A stretch of 64,000 bases of DNA, from the NCBI GenBank assembly GCA_949752735.1, contig OX457039.1, positions 44,393,452 to 44,457,451 on the forward strand, written 5' to 3'. The position numbers were made by a program, and so were the translations under genes. This document shows positions 1 through 11,650 of this stretch, in pieces. The number at the start of each line of letters is the position of its first letter. The stretch's first letter is position 1. The stretch comes from Lumbricus terrestris (taxonomy: Eukaryota; Annelida; Clitellata; Crassiclitellata; Lumbricidae). Under the pieces are notes generated by a model. That model ran no database searches and was not told the DNA's origin. It saw nothing but the letters and a program-made list of their open reading frames with translations.

Positions 1-211
1 GTAAGAAAAGCTCATTTGATTCATACGGATGAGTCATCTGTTGCAGAACAAGCTTACAATTTTCTTAAGGAGCATAGTTTGGTTATAACTCCACTTTTAT
101 TAATTTTTTTCTTCTGATGTACAATTACAAATTTTTGTTTTTCAGGTTCCTGCAGTGAAGGCTCTAGACGAGACAGAACAGCCAAAAGAAGCAGAAGCAG
201 TTTCCTCGTAA
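1..211 (+). CDS. 3' end of an unidentified plus-strand gene (last exon, perhaps last two)
   Basis: The last exon runs 146-211: a pyrimidine-rich acceptor ends in CAG at 145 and is followed by 21 codons and a TAA stop at 209-211, giving a short acidic tail (ends KEAEAVSS). Frame 1 from position 1 to about 81 is open and could be the preceding exon (contains SSVAEQAYNFLKEHS), joined in phase 0 by a weak donor at 82. However, position 1 itself starts GTAAGA, a good donor motif, so the first stretch might instead be intron. I do not recognise the protein. It converges with the tektin gene that follows on the other strand. Confidence 0.4.
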
Positions 212-779
212 AGGACTGGACCATCTTTTAGTCTTGTGATAAACTCACTGCAGTTATGATGAAACTGAAGCAGACATAATTCTTAATCTGTGACATCTAC
301 GTGTGTTTTATGTTTTGTGTACAACACACATCGTAATTTGTACTAACCTGCAAGTACAGAATTGCAATGTGAATGAATATCTACGAGTTATAGGATCTTG
401 TGTCAAAACAGTTGTAGTGAAGAACGCAATGTATCGTAATTATTTGGTGTTACTCGTGTATGTTGATTATTTTTCTTTAGTGATGTTCGAATGGTGGCAG
501 AAAACTCAATTTCTTACATTTGATGCTTCAGAGGTTCATCGAAGACAATAATTAATAGAAATCTTGCCATAAAAGACAACAAAACGTATAATCATGTACA
601 ATGACCCTCTGTTGAAAGTAACTACTTTCAAAGACGATTTTTATATGTATATTTTAAACAGTTAGATAAGTTTAAATCTTAAATGTTTTTGTGCAGGGTT
701 GATGGCTTTGCCGCACTATATGCAGAATGTTCTCCACATCAACGATTGTCAATGCAAATGCGAAAAATTGGTAGAATGT
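212..779. other. convergent intergenic gap / 3' UTRs
   Basis: Lies between the stop of the left-edge plus-strand gene and the stop of the minus-strand tektin gene, so it should hold both 3' UTRs. It is AT-rich. I see no convincing gene, repeat or canonical poly(A) signal pair in it. Confidence 0.5.
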
Positions 780-3700
780 TTAGAAAGCAAGAATCTCGCT
801 TTTTTCACGCGATCCTCCAACTATGGTCATGTTTCTTTCGGTGACAGTGAGTGGGTGAGCAGGCTCCATTTTGACGCGTGATGCCAGGCACTGGCGATCT
901 ATGTGTAGGGCTGTCGTCTTGTTCTGTATGTCTTGGTTGATACGATGAAGGTTCTTCTCCAGGCAGTCAAGGGCATGTCTGAAGTTATTTGAAAACAAAG
1001 CATTAGAAACAAAAGCTTGTGTTTTAGGAAGATCAGAATCCAAAAATTTATTTCCTAATTTTCTGTGCTAAGCTAAAATGTAGATGCAAATGAAAATTTA
1101 GTCTATATTAAACTAAAGTAGACAGATTATAGGACAATGTCTGTTTGCTGGTTTAACTTGATTGCAGAAAACATGCTGAAAACTGAGGCACTTGCTAACT
1201 TCCTGCATAATAATAGGTCCATCACATTATTATTTTCATATGTGTACTTGATTTCTTATCTTTTGCCATGATTACACTCAATTTTTAGTTGCAAGCTCGG
1301 TATTAGCAAATGTAGTCATTCATGTCTGTAATTGTGGTACCTATGTATTTAGACTTGTGCTGGGCAGTGACCATCTTGGCAATATTTAATAAACTCTAGC
1401 TCAAAGTCAGGTTGCGACCATATGCTGATTGCTGAGTTGAATAGCAGTCTCTGGAATCATCTGCAAGGCTTCCATAGAAATAGTAATGAGATAGGTGATA
1501 CTTACTGGGCCTGTCGTAGTTTGTCCTCGAGCGCCTTGAGACTGGCATCCAGTTGTTTGCTTTCATCCGTCAGCCCAAACTGAACGTTGTCATGGCACAT
1601 CTCTTCGCTCGGACGATTGATCCGGTTTTCAAGGCGCGTCTGGGCGACTTTGGTCACCTTGTTGTTGTAGCGGATGCAAGTCTGGAGGCGGTTGATTTCA
1701 GCCTCCACTTCCGCTATCTCTTCCTCTGTCTGCAACAGAAAATGCATTGGCTTCCAGTACATCCAATGGATATTCAAACTGATCAATCAGCAGCAATTGC
1801 TTGATCAATGGAAATATATTGCTACATCTTTGCAACCTATATTTGACAGCATTATGGTGAGTGAATGTGAATGATAGTTGCTCGAGTGTATGGTAGGATG
1901 AATGACAGTGTGGAAAATTGATGATGGGTTGATGGACAGACCATTTGAAGGAGATAAGATAGACTGTAGGTGAGGTGAACAGTCTACCTGTTTCTTCTGC
2001 CACTGTAGTTCATCCAAAGCCATTTCCTGCTCGTGGCATCTCTTGCGCAGAGCGAATGCTGTCGCCGTGTGCTGAGCCAACAGATCGTTGGCCGTCTGCT
2101 GCATCGTCTGATGAATCGCTTCTCGGATTCGGACTGAATTGGCGATTTCCGTGTCTGCCCTCGTCTGATTGAACAGACAAAAGTCCTCCCACTGTTGCAC
2201 CGTAAGTGTCCTAATATCACCAACAACAGCAACAACAAAATGGCAATGAAGAGCTAGCGAACATTTAAGTAAATGTATTTTTTTGCTTCAGGTCCCTGTC
2301 TGTTTCCCATATCCAGTTCAGTCCTTGATACATGACCACATCACTTAATATGCTAGATGTTCATTGTTTTGGCAGTAAAGAAAGAGTACGGGTAAAATAT
2401 TTTGCAAATTACTAAAATATTCAAATGCAGGTCAAAATCTCTAATAGTATGTTACACACGAACAACTGATGACTAATGAAATACTTTCATTTCCTGGTTG
2501 CCAACATTTTTCTGTGAGCTGGGGGATGTTAGAAGATGAGTAGGAGTTGAACTGTTCAACACCTAGTTCTTCCTCTAACACACTGAGCTAATTTAGGCTT
2601 GCATGGATATGCAGCTATATCCTTCCGATTCCAATCCTCTTCCTGGGCGGGAAGACTTGTCTTATGTACAGAATGCTCAAATAAAAAACTTGCAGTTATC
2701 ATGCGAAGGCATAACTGCATCAGCATTCAGCACAGTACAAATTTCTCCAAAGCCCTTCCCCTTTGCACAACAAGCTGGAAGATGTTCTGGTTATGCTAAA
2801 CTAATAGACTGTCAATGTTATGAAACCGTCAGCGTCAGGGCTGAAGAATGGCCACCCATAATCTAAGAAATTTTGCCTAAGTGCTTTGCTTTCAAGAAGT
2901 TTATGGCTATGGATCAACCAAGTCTTGTCTAGGATGGTACAATTGTCTGTGAATTGCCTATGCCAATGTCTGTTGTGCTGAATATTCGTGTCACCCTGGT
3001 TTCTGGGTCTTTGTTTGCATAGCAGCATACTGTATGTATGTATGTATGTATGTATGTATGTATGTATGTGGTGTGTGTGTGTGTGAGATTCAACTGCTGA
3101 CCCTTTAGGTACTCTGGTGGCGTCTGGTTTGAACGTGATCCCGGCAGAGTCATCGGTGAGGTTGTACTGGTCGACGTCAATGTCGAGGGTGATGTTCTTG
3201 TCCTGGAGGTTGGCCAGCGTGTTCTTGCGCACGTCCTGCAGCACGCACAGATGCTCGAAGGCTTCGTCTATCTTCGCCTGCAGCTGAAGCTTAATTGCCT
3301 CCAGTAGCTCTCGCTCCTGCAATACCACACGACGCACGTTAGACACAGCAAAATACCTCTGCTATCAGATCTTAAAGAGAGAGTACTGTAGATCTGCATG
3401 CAAGGCTAATAATGCAGGCCCTGCCAGAGGTGTGCAGACGTGCCTGCAACTTTAAGGGGACAAAGTTTGCTCTTAAGGGTGGATATGAATTATTGTTCTT
3501 GTACCACCGCTGCACCTAGTGACCTAGTTTGGCACTGGGACTCTATCTGCAAGATACCTGGGTAGGCCTGGAGCCTGTGAGGCATGGCTACTTGTAATAA
3601 CAAATATGTCTACACATCCTTATATTATAGTAAACTTTCACCATATTTAACTTCTATTTTAAAACATTTCCAAAGCACCGATACTGACAGTGCTGACAAC

Positions 3701-4472
3701 CAGTGTTTAATTTAGACGTCTCTGGGGGGGAGTCCCCGCAAGAATGAAACGTTGAAATTTTCTCCCCAGAAAAATTTGGCAAAATGATAATGGTTTCAGA
3801 TGCTATTTACATAATTGTTTTACATGAAGTGTTATAATATATCGTGATATTATTTACTGTTATATGATTATAATGCTGCAGTTATTATTTACTATTAAAA
3901 TTTATAAATATACGATATTACTATTATATCACAGTGTACATAACTTACTGAATATATTTGTCTAAATACTATTTTTTATCTATATAGTTTAGATGAAAAG
4001 CAAATACATAGCAATGATTCCAAAATTCATATAGGCCTATATATATTGCGCTGACCTTGAACAGCTGATCCTCGACCTCGTCCTCGACCACTTCGATGTC
4101 CTGCCTACCCTCTCGTAGCACGAGGTTCTCGATGTTAATGTGGTTCGCCAGGTTGACCTGAGCCACGAGCGCCAATTCCATTTCGTCCTTGGCATCGGAA
4201 AGGCCGCCGATTTCATGGTCGAGCTTCTCCAGCGTCCATTCCATGACGACCTTGAGGTGTTTGATGTGGGCAACGCGATCGGCCAAGCGGGAGTTGTTGT
4301 CCAGCTGGTCCCATTTTGTCCGGTTGTTCGTCTCATTGCGGAGGAAACGCGACTCTTGGCGAGTGTCGTGTGCAGCACCTCGCTCTCGTTCAGCGTTCGT
4401 TACTAGCGAATAGTTGGCCGTAAACCAATCGCCTGTATTGAACCGAGCCGAAGTCTTCTTGTAGGTCGCCAT
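780..4472 (-). CDS. TEKT2: Tektin-2 (axonemal microtubule inner filament protein), complete
   Basis: Five exons on the minus strand: 4472-4056, 3316-3102, 2210-1988, 1729-1506, 978-780. All junctions are GT-AG and phases join to a 425-residue protein, close to the usual ~430. The start is the ATG at 4472 (MATYKK...), which matches the N-terminus of animal tektin-2 with its DW...Y segment near residues 15-21. Tektins are coiled-coil proteins inside the doublet microtubules of cilia and sperm flagella. The signature nonapeptide is present in exon 4 in a divergent form (RPSEEMCHD for the usual RPxxxLCRD), followed by QFGLTDE as in tektin-2. Exon 1 carries RNETNN and exon 2 CVLQDV/TRVPKG, also typical. 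No broken reading frame is seen. The neighbour to the left is convergent; the upstream neighbour is far away. Confidence 0.95.
3031..3085. repeat. (TATG)n(TG)n microsatellite in a tektin intron
   Basis: About eight TATG units followed by seven TG units, ending about 17 bases before the splice donor of tektin exon 2 (3102). Confidence 0.95.
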
Positions 4473-5199
4473 GCGAAACAACTCCTAAATAATTTAGTCA
4501 CACGTAAAATTCATCACAAAATTCTAGGCACATCTGGTGTTGATTATAATCTCTTGTAAATGAAAGGATGGGTCAGAATTTTTGTGGTGATGATGTGAAC
4601 GAGTCAGGTCGTTTTAGTCCCAGTGTGTGACTCGCGTCGGGCCTCTAAAAACTGATCAGCGGATAACTTTGATAACAGAACGTGTGCGTGTGTGTAGGCT
4701 ATGTAAGTTTGTTACCAATACAATGCCTTGGCAAGGCCTCTTACCAGATAATAAATTCGTATAGAAACTATATACGATTCCAATCGTTAAGACACTGTAG
4801 GCCTATTTTCAAATTTTAAAACCTGCGCCATTCGAGAGATAAACTGGACTCCGTTACGTCACGAGAGCCCAAAATAGCTTTTAACACGGTTAAACGCCAT
4901 TTATGACGTCAACCATTCGTTATTATATACGCCTCAATGTTTGTGCCGTTGGTTAATAATTATTGTGAATTTGTGACCAGCTCTGGTTGTGACGGTGTGA
5001 CCTATTGTAATCACTGATGTCATTTAGAATAATTTCCAGGCCATCAAGCAGAAAGCGTGGCAGGGCCGCAGGGCGCAGTTTACTTACAGCTGCCGACAAA
5101 GACTTTGATCCTGTTTCAAAGACTTAATTTCCGGTAGATCCTATAGGATCATAGTACACAAAGACCTTAAGGTTCTAACTTGATTTCGTTGCTGTTGTT
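4473..5199 (-). promoter_or_regulatory. probable tektin-2 upstream/promoter region with two CRE-like sites
   Basis: Immediately 5' of the tektin start codon. It contains a full CRE palindrome TGACGTCA at 4904-4911 and a near-CRE TTACGTCA at 4854-4861, and is locally richer in CpG than its surroundings. These sites are seen in the sequence; promoter function is inference. I did not find a convincing RFX X-box, which would be expected for many ciliary genes. Confidence 0.3.
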
Positions 5200-5333
5200 C
5201 AGTGGCGGCGCCAGGATTTCAGTTTTGGGGGCTAAAGGTTTTTTCGTGCAAATATTTCATTTTTACAACCATGGGAAAAAATGGATGGCCTTTTGGGGGG
5301 GGGGGGGCTTAACCCCCCCTAGCGCCGCCACTG
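5200..5333. repeat. short CAGTGGCGGC...GCCGCCACTG terminal-inverted-repeat element
   Basis: Begins CAGTGGCGGCGCCAGG and ends with the inverse AGCGCCGCCACTG, with a G run and C run forming an internal stem. Same family as the elements at 44176-46206 and 51367-51645, which do have 8-bp target duplications; none is visible here. A second terminus of the same kind (ending GGCGCCGCCATTG) sits at 5427-5442 without a partner, so the locus may be nested or rearranged. Confidence 0.6.
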
Positions 5334-5689
5334 TAGTTTGCTTTTTACGAATTAACAGTAGTAGAGATGTGCCGCTTTTTTCTCGAGGGGTGGGACATTA
5401 GGGGGCTGAACCCATCCTCGCCGATCCCTGGCGCCGCCATTGTTTAGGCGATTGCGTAGCCTACTATGCAAACGGCGGGAGGGTTATGACAAAATGTATG
5501 TATGCATGAGCACTTGATATCAAGGTTTAAAGTGGTTGGGAACGCGTGGGAACGACGTTCCCACTGCTCTCGAAATTCTTGCTTTGCGTTCCCACTGTTC
5601 ACCATGCATAGAACCCTGAAAGCACGTGCGTTCCAATATACTCTTCGTCAGCGTTCCCACTACTCACACATTCGGCTTTTCCATTGCTT

Positions 5690-5930
5690 ACCCAAATTAC
5701 CCAAGCAACTTAACCATTGCTTGCTAGGCCTATATAGTGCCCCTTCAAGATTCTACCGTTCAAGATTCTGCTCAGAAGAGCTCTCGACTACTATACAGAG
5801 CGGACACTGAATTGGAAGTTTTATGTAGAACCACATGAACAAGTCTCTAAGCGGCGGCTTGAGGTGGATGAGAACCTACAGCCTTCCAACTCCTAGGCTC
5901 CAATCAAACCCATCTCTCACAAGACAGAAG
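5690..5930 (-). repeat. degenerate SINE copy (same family as 5998-6190)
   Basis: Shares CGGACACTG and GCGGCGGCTTGAGGTGG blocks, in the same order and spacing, with the copies at 5998-6190 and 40780-40935. More diverged than either. Confidence 0.45.
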
Positions 5931-5997
5931 ATGTGCATACGCAAAACAAATGTCTAATTATGACTTACACGTTAATCATTTTTCGCATTTGCTATAG

Positions 5998-6190
5998 CAA
6001 CCCTTCAAGCTCGTTATTCAGAGGTACTCCCGACTACAGCACGGACACTGCATCGGAGTTTCACGCCAAAACAATTGCAAGTGAAGGACTTTTCAAGGTC
6101 CCTACACGGCGGCTTGACATGTATTCGAACCTGGAACCCTCCGGCTCCAAAGCACCGAACCCACTACTACACCACTGTGTCCCATGATGG
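5998..6190 (-). repeat. tRNA-derived SINE, minus orientation
   Basis: Read on the minus strand it begins with an A-box-like stretch (AGTGGTGTAGTAGTGGG) and about 45 bases later a B-box-like GGTTCGAATAC, the internal RNA polymerase III promoter layout of tRNA-derived SINEs. The body, which contains CGGACACTGCATCGGAG on the plus strand, recurs at 40780-40935 and, in decayed form, at 5690-5930 and about 32055-32125. Confidence 0.6.
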
Positions 6191-6329
6191 GTCGATAAGT
6201 CTCAAACTCAGACCAATTGGTAGCGATCAAGATATTGTAGACAAGTTTGATATTATTTATTATAATTATTGTGCATAAAATTGAATCTTGGGCAGGGTTA
6301 TGCAGACAACCCTTATCCATTCGTTTATC

Positions 6330-7180
6330 ATCCATTTCCATTTATACCTTCTCAAATATGGTCCGTGACCTTGGTGTCCTGTAACTGTTGGACCAGGAGA
6401 TGACTTTTGCTCCTCACATTCACCGACTTGCCCGACACTTACTATTAGCTGCGTCAATTTCGCACAATTGCTCGTTTATTATCGTCTAGTGCAGTCACCA
6501 CCCTAGTCCATTCTTTCATTACTTCACACCTTGCCTATTGCCCGGCATTCTACTCTGGCTTCCCATCCAATCGAATAATGTGCCTGAAGTTCCCAGCTAT
6601 ATGCTAGAGACATTATACTGGCTTCCTACCTGGCAGCACATTGATCACTGCTCTGGTTCGGCAATGTCAGCTCGGTATTGCCCCAGACTACTTGCGAGAG
6701 CTCCACTGCTCCACGGGTATCCAAGGCCACCGCCACTTCTGTTCTCCACACAAGGAAGTGCTCTGTACTTGTTCCCATTCGCATGAAATGCAACCATGCA
6801 GAATAATCATGGCCTTTCTGTGGTGGGTTCAGTTGTCTGGAATGGACTCCCACAGGAGCTATGTCTGCTTCCTGGGGCTCTTACTGAAGTATTTTTTTTA
6901 TTAAACTCAAAACCAGGGCTATTTTTAAGGAATTTTTAGAACTGCACAACTCCTTTCCTTTCCCATCCTCCATGGTAAATTACTTCCAATCGGAGGACAA
7001 TGACCTTTTTGCTAGTTTTAACTGCACAGAAGTGCTTCTACAACTGCGCAAATCCATTTAGAACTGCACATTTTGTGCACAACTGAACGTTAAAAAAAGC
7101 CCTGCTCAAAACTGTCCTTTTTTGCTGTGCTAGATTCGGGAGCTCTTCTGAATAGTTCCCTCGAAGAAGCGCTATATAAA
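6330..7180 (+). mobile_element. LINE (L2/CR1-like) 3'-end relic
   Basis: Translating across frames gives broken pieces of the C-terminal region of a non-LTR reverse transcriptase ORF: an ATHL/TFAPHIHRLARH-like piece near 6400, an LxWLP motif near 6620, QCQLGIAPDYLREL at about 6665, and a VWNGLPQEL-like piece near 6840. Several frameshifts and stops separate them. The tail near 7165-7195 (CTATATAAATTCTGGAATGAATGAAT) resembles L2/CR1 3' tails and matches the one at 11860. Dead copy. Confidence 0.6.
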
Positions 7181-7195
7181 TTCTGGAATGAATGA

Positions 7196-8438
7196 ATTCG
7201 TCTTCGTTCTCTTCCTCCTCAAAAAACATAGGTATGCAAAGTCAGGAGATCAACTTGAAAGTATAATAATTGACGAACAACATTTATGAAACGGTTCCAA
7301 AGTCAACATTGAAATTGGATGAACATTAAGCAGTAGATGACTATTTATTCAAATTAATTATCCCAGTAGCTTGATTAATCTCGTCATAATCACAGAAATG
7401 TAACTCTGAAATGCTCTACAAAGACTTCACATTCAATGGGGAACTTACAAAGTATACTTGAGAAAGCCAGGACAAGTCAAAGCTACTTTTCATGCCCAAT
7501 AATTAATTAGACTTATTGAGGATTCTAATAAAATAAATGTCAGCATTCTATGCAGGCATAATAAATTTACCAAACAATCACAGATGAATCACAATTCTGT
7601 TTTTATACATGAACTTGACGAAAATGATAACAATATAAACACAGACTGCATGAAAATAATAATAATAATAATAATGCTACTAACAACAACAACACTGTGC
7701 TATATACGTGCTATATACTATATAATTATGCTAAACTTGAAAGAACTTTAAATCGAGGCACATATAGTTATGATTCAAAGCTATATCTTAAACTTATTAA
7801 GCTTCCCAGATATTGCAGATAATTTCTTACAGCAACTTTGAAGCAGAAAGGCAAATAATATTTTGCCAATTAAATTTACATTACAGGCAGGAGTATTGTT
7901 ATAGTACGATTTCCATAATTTTAATTATTGTTAATACTGTCGGTCGATACTATTTGACAGATATGATAAATCTGGCAAATTCCACATCTGCTTAGATGTT
8001 AAAGTGACTATGAATTCTGCTAAGCTAAATAACATCTAGCAACGACAAAGCGTTGAAACAGCATCAGTCAGTCATGAAGGCAGCAAACATGCATACTTAC
8101 TCACTTTAAACATCATCACTAAGAATAGTCATGTAGAGTTCAGTTCCGTATTCATTTTGTTACCCTTTTTCTCTTCAAATGCCTTTTACACTCCCAGTAG
8201 CCTTCCAGACAGCGGTAGCTTTAGAGCAGTGCCACAGGCTGAACACAATCCACCTACTGTCTGAGGAGGTTAAAGTTAGGTAAAACCGTACAACCAGCAG
8301 AAGCAAAACACTTTCCAACGTTGTAAAATAAACACAAGTCACACTGAGGAGAAAGATGGATTCCTACTTTGAGTGGTGAAGGTTCACCAATTTATGAACC
8401 CCTCTTGCTAGGTTTTTCAGCTAAAAAATTTACACTGG
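7196..8438. other. intergenic, no gene seen
   Basis: AT-rich sequence with frequent stops in all frames. It contains a short (ATA)n run near 7655-7673. I see no exon, RNA gene or dateable repeat. Confidence 0.5.
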
Positions 8439-8446
8439 TCCTAGAC

Positions 8447-9177
8447 CAGCGTTTCCCAAAGTGGGTTCCGCGGAACCCTTGGGCGCAGGGGTTCCGCGAA
8501 AGTTAGTTAATTACTTTAGGACTGTTAGTATGAATGATGAAAATAATTGGACTGTGAAACTGTTCAAAATAGGTGAAAACCGGTTAACTCTTCTAATTAA
8601 GACTATGAACTTCTTATTAACATAATGCAAATGAAGCAGAACTCAAACCAACCTTCACTAATCAATGTCTGGAATGGGATAGTTAAAGAATACCCCACAT
8701 TAATTGCAAAACTTTTAGCTTTCAACAATAGTCTTAAGAGATTTGGTTATGAGATGTTCTTTAGCTATTTGCCACATAAGCATTGCAAGCAACTGCATTC
8801 TCATATTTTACTGGAAGAGAAGCAAAATTTTGAAATCAATGAAATGATGCAGCTGACAATAAGAATCCAGCTATCAAGCATGAAGCCAGATATATAGACC
8901 AAATGCATGAGACGAAACAAAAGTGCGGTTTGCATTCTAATTTCATGCAGTACCAGTAGACATGTAATTGTGATCAACGCACCTTGGTTTTCAAAACAGT
9001 GCAATTTAATTTTTTATATAAGGAAAATTATCATTCTACCGTGCTGTGTCTTTAGTAGGCCTACGCTTCTCGGGCGCTATTTATGCATGTTTTAATGCGT
9101 TTAGTTGAGATTGGGGTTACACAAGAATATATTAAGACACAAAGCGTTCCATGGCCCAAAACGTTTGGGAAACGCTG
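8447..9177 (+). mobile_element. hAT-superfamily element with decayed transposase C-terminus
   Basis: 731 bp with terminal inverted repeats CAGCGTTTCCCAAA (left) and its inverse TTTGGGAAACGCTG (right). It is flanked by a perfect 8-bp target duplication TCCTAGAC at 8439-8446 and 9178-9185, as expected for hAT. Inside, the frame at 8625-8897 reads like a decayed hAT dimerisation domain (VWNGIVKEYPTLIAKLL ... IRIQLSSMKPDI), the C-terminal region found in ZBED/SCAND3-type hAT proteins. The rest of the transposase is missing, so this is an internally deleted copy. Confidence 0.85.
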
Positions 9178-9439
9178 TCCTAGACAATGCCCAAGACAGC
9201 AAAGTTGGAAGTTTTAGGGCTGCTCATAAAATGACCCAATTTATATGTCATGATTTTAATTCGGGAGGCAGCAGTGAATGTCCCTCACCACATGAAATGA
9301 ACAAAAAAGATTGCATAAAAGCCCAGAGTGCATAAATTCATAAGATCAATATTACAATAATATCGCAACCACCGGGTTCTGTTTTGAGCTCCACCAACTT
9401 GAGACAATTTCTATACAAGTTGTGTGTCAAGCTCAAAAA

Positions 9440-9530
9440 CGAAATGCCAATGTCAAAATAGCAAACTGGGATTCAAACTCTGGACATAGAAGTACAAGGC
9501 CACAGAATTCCCAACTCATCAACAGTGCAA
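9440..9530 (-). repeat. possible tRNA-like SINE head
   Basis: On the minus strand, GTTGATGAGTTGGGAATTC followed about 40 bases later by AGAGTTTGAATCCC resembles A and B boxes. Single copy in the window, so weak. Confidence 0.25.
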
Positions 9531-11650
9531 GAAATATAATATGTGCAGAGACCCTCACAATCCTTTGGAACAGCAAATGACAAGGTTTAGCTCAGAACTG
9601 CGAAAGGTGGATTGCTTTTACGACTACATACAACTCACAGATAGAAAGACAGAAAATGCAAAAAGGACATGAAATCACAGCAAGAAAAACAATCATCTGA
9701 GTTGCAGAAAATACTGTGCAACTTCGACAACAAACACGACTTGTGCAACGGAAACAACCAACATACATTGTCATACATTGTCTACGCCACAACAACAACG
9801 GCCTCAGATCTCATGAAGAAAAATAACAAATGATATCTGCAGATAAACTCTCATATGAACAGAAGGTCTTTAAAATAATTGTTGCTTCGTTGCGATCAGT
9901 AGTAATCTAAATGTCACTTAACTCATCTGAATTTCGTCTTCCAGACACATTGCACAAATACGAAACTAACAGGAAAGGAAACGTTTGAAATTCACAGAAT
10001 CCTCTGAAGCATAACAGACGTTTCATTGAAGGATGCAAAACAAAACAGCCGAAGCCATGGCCATAGATGCCTTCAATATGGTGGTGGAAGACTGACGCCA
10101 GCCACTGGAGTGACCTAAAACGTTAGTCACTGGTGTTGCTTCAATTTACCAACCGACATGTGATAGATGTCTATTCTGTGAACTCATTAAGTTTGACATT
10201 AGCGACACCTTCTACCAATATGGAACTGGCTGCAGGTGACAGTGCTCGCACAGTTGACGCTGCTGCCGTTGACCAGTTGACGGGTTTCCATTGGCTGGTT
10301 CTACAAGTGCATGTGGGCCTGACAACTGGTAACCCCTCTAGAATACTGTGCATTGTTTTGCTCAGTGATTTGGTTTGCAATATGAGTGATGCTTTAAAAA
10401 TTGCAAATTACATTCTGAGCAGGTTACTTTTTCTTTTTAGTTCAGACCTTTTAACTTTAATTTGGTCTTATAAAAGTCAACATTTAGTAAATATCTTCAC
10501 AGTGTGGATGTGATGTGCCTACATTGCCAAGCCCAAGTCATAGCAGCATTACAGAAAATTGACTGAAAAAAACTGCCCAAAAATAGATAACAAAGGTTAA
10601 ACCTTGCTCTTCAATACATATTAAAATATGCTTTCCGGAATTCATAGTTAACTGCAACACGAAAAAAGGGCAAATATTTTCAATGCAGCTTTAGCAGAGG
10701 TATCTTTAACTTCACCACAGCCAGCACTTTTGGACTGCCAGTCCCAAGCGTGGATAAAGGAGGGTGAGGCTAATGATCTTTGTTATCATCACATGGTATT
10801 GCTTAACTGAAACAACCAACCAACCAACCAACCAAAGGTGTCTTTGAGCACTCAATCTGTATGCAATGTCTGATCGAATTTCTTCTTGATATTGCCGTTA
10901 TACACAACACAGAATCCAAATTACCAGCAGATCACATCAACATAGGTCAGATACCAACAGCAGTTATATGCAAACCACACGAATCCCGCATGACAATATT
11001 CCCAGATGATCTTCAAATATATCACTTGGGACCATTATGTGTATAAATATACGACTTATGATGGAACGTTGTCATCATAAACATTCTATATACCATATAT
11101 GACGCTGCTTTTGTGGGAATTATATACATCCGGCCACATCTATCACTTCAATTTTCTTATTTAATCGGAGACAGAAAAATCACACAGTGTCACAACAGAG
11201 TTTAAACTATCTATGAGATCCGAACTCTTAATTAACACTAGCAAGAAAGACAAACATGATGGATGAAACTGGCTCAGCACCTCTTGCAGATAAACCATTT
11301 TGGGTAAAAGAATATTTAAGGATACGAATAAAAAACGTAAAACCTAAACAATAAGGTGCACAATTTCAACACAACCTCCATCAATACCACCATGGACATC
11401 TAATGAAACTCAGAAATTTCGAAGCAAAAGTCAACAACACAACACATCTTACACATGTCATAGCAATATCATATATATGCATAATAATTCAAACACATTG
11501 TGCAAACACTAGCACCTCTTGCACAAGACTAGCACATTTTGTGCAAAACTAGCATATCTCGTGCCAAACCAGCAAATATTGCACGGAACTATCGCAGCCA
11601 AGCAACTACTAATAACGACGACAATGGCAAAGAAAACAGGATGTTCCAGG
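9531..11650. other. intergenic, no gene seen
   Basis: No convincing exon on either strand. The only structure is a probable retroelement tail at 10700-10836. On the CRK side it should include the CRK 3' UTR. Confidence 0.45.
10700..10836 (+). repeat. retroelement 3' tail ending in (CCAA)n
   Basis: Unique-looking sequence ending in five CCAA units (10814-10834). A dispersed-element 3' end terminated by a short tandem repeat is typical of LINE/SINE insertions of the L2/CR1 type. Family not identified. Confidence 0.35.

Noticed and set aside
3700..3790. Possible transposon end starting CAGTGTTTAATTTAGACG
   Set aside because: No matching inverted end or target duplication was found nearby.
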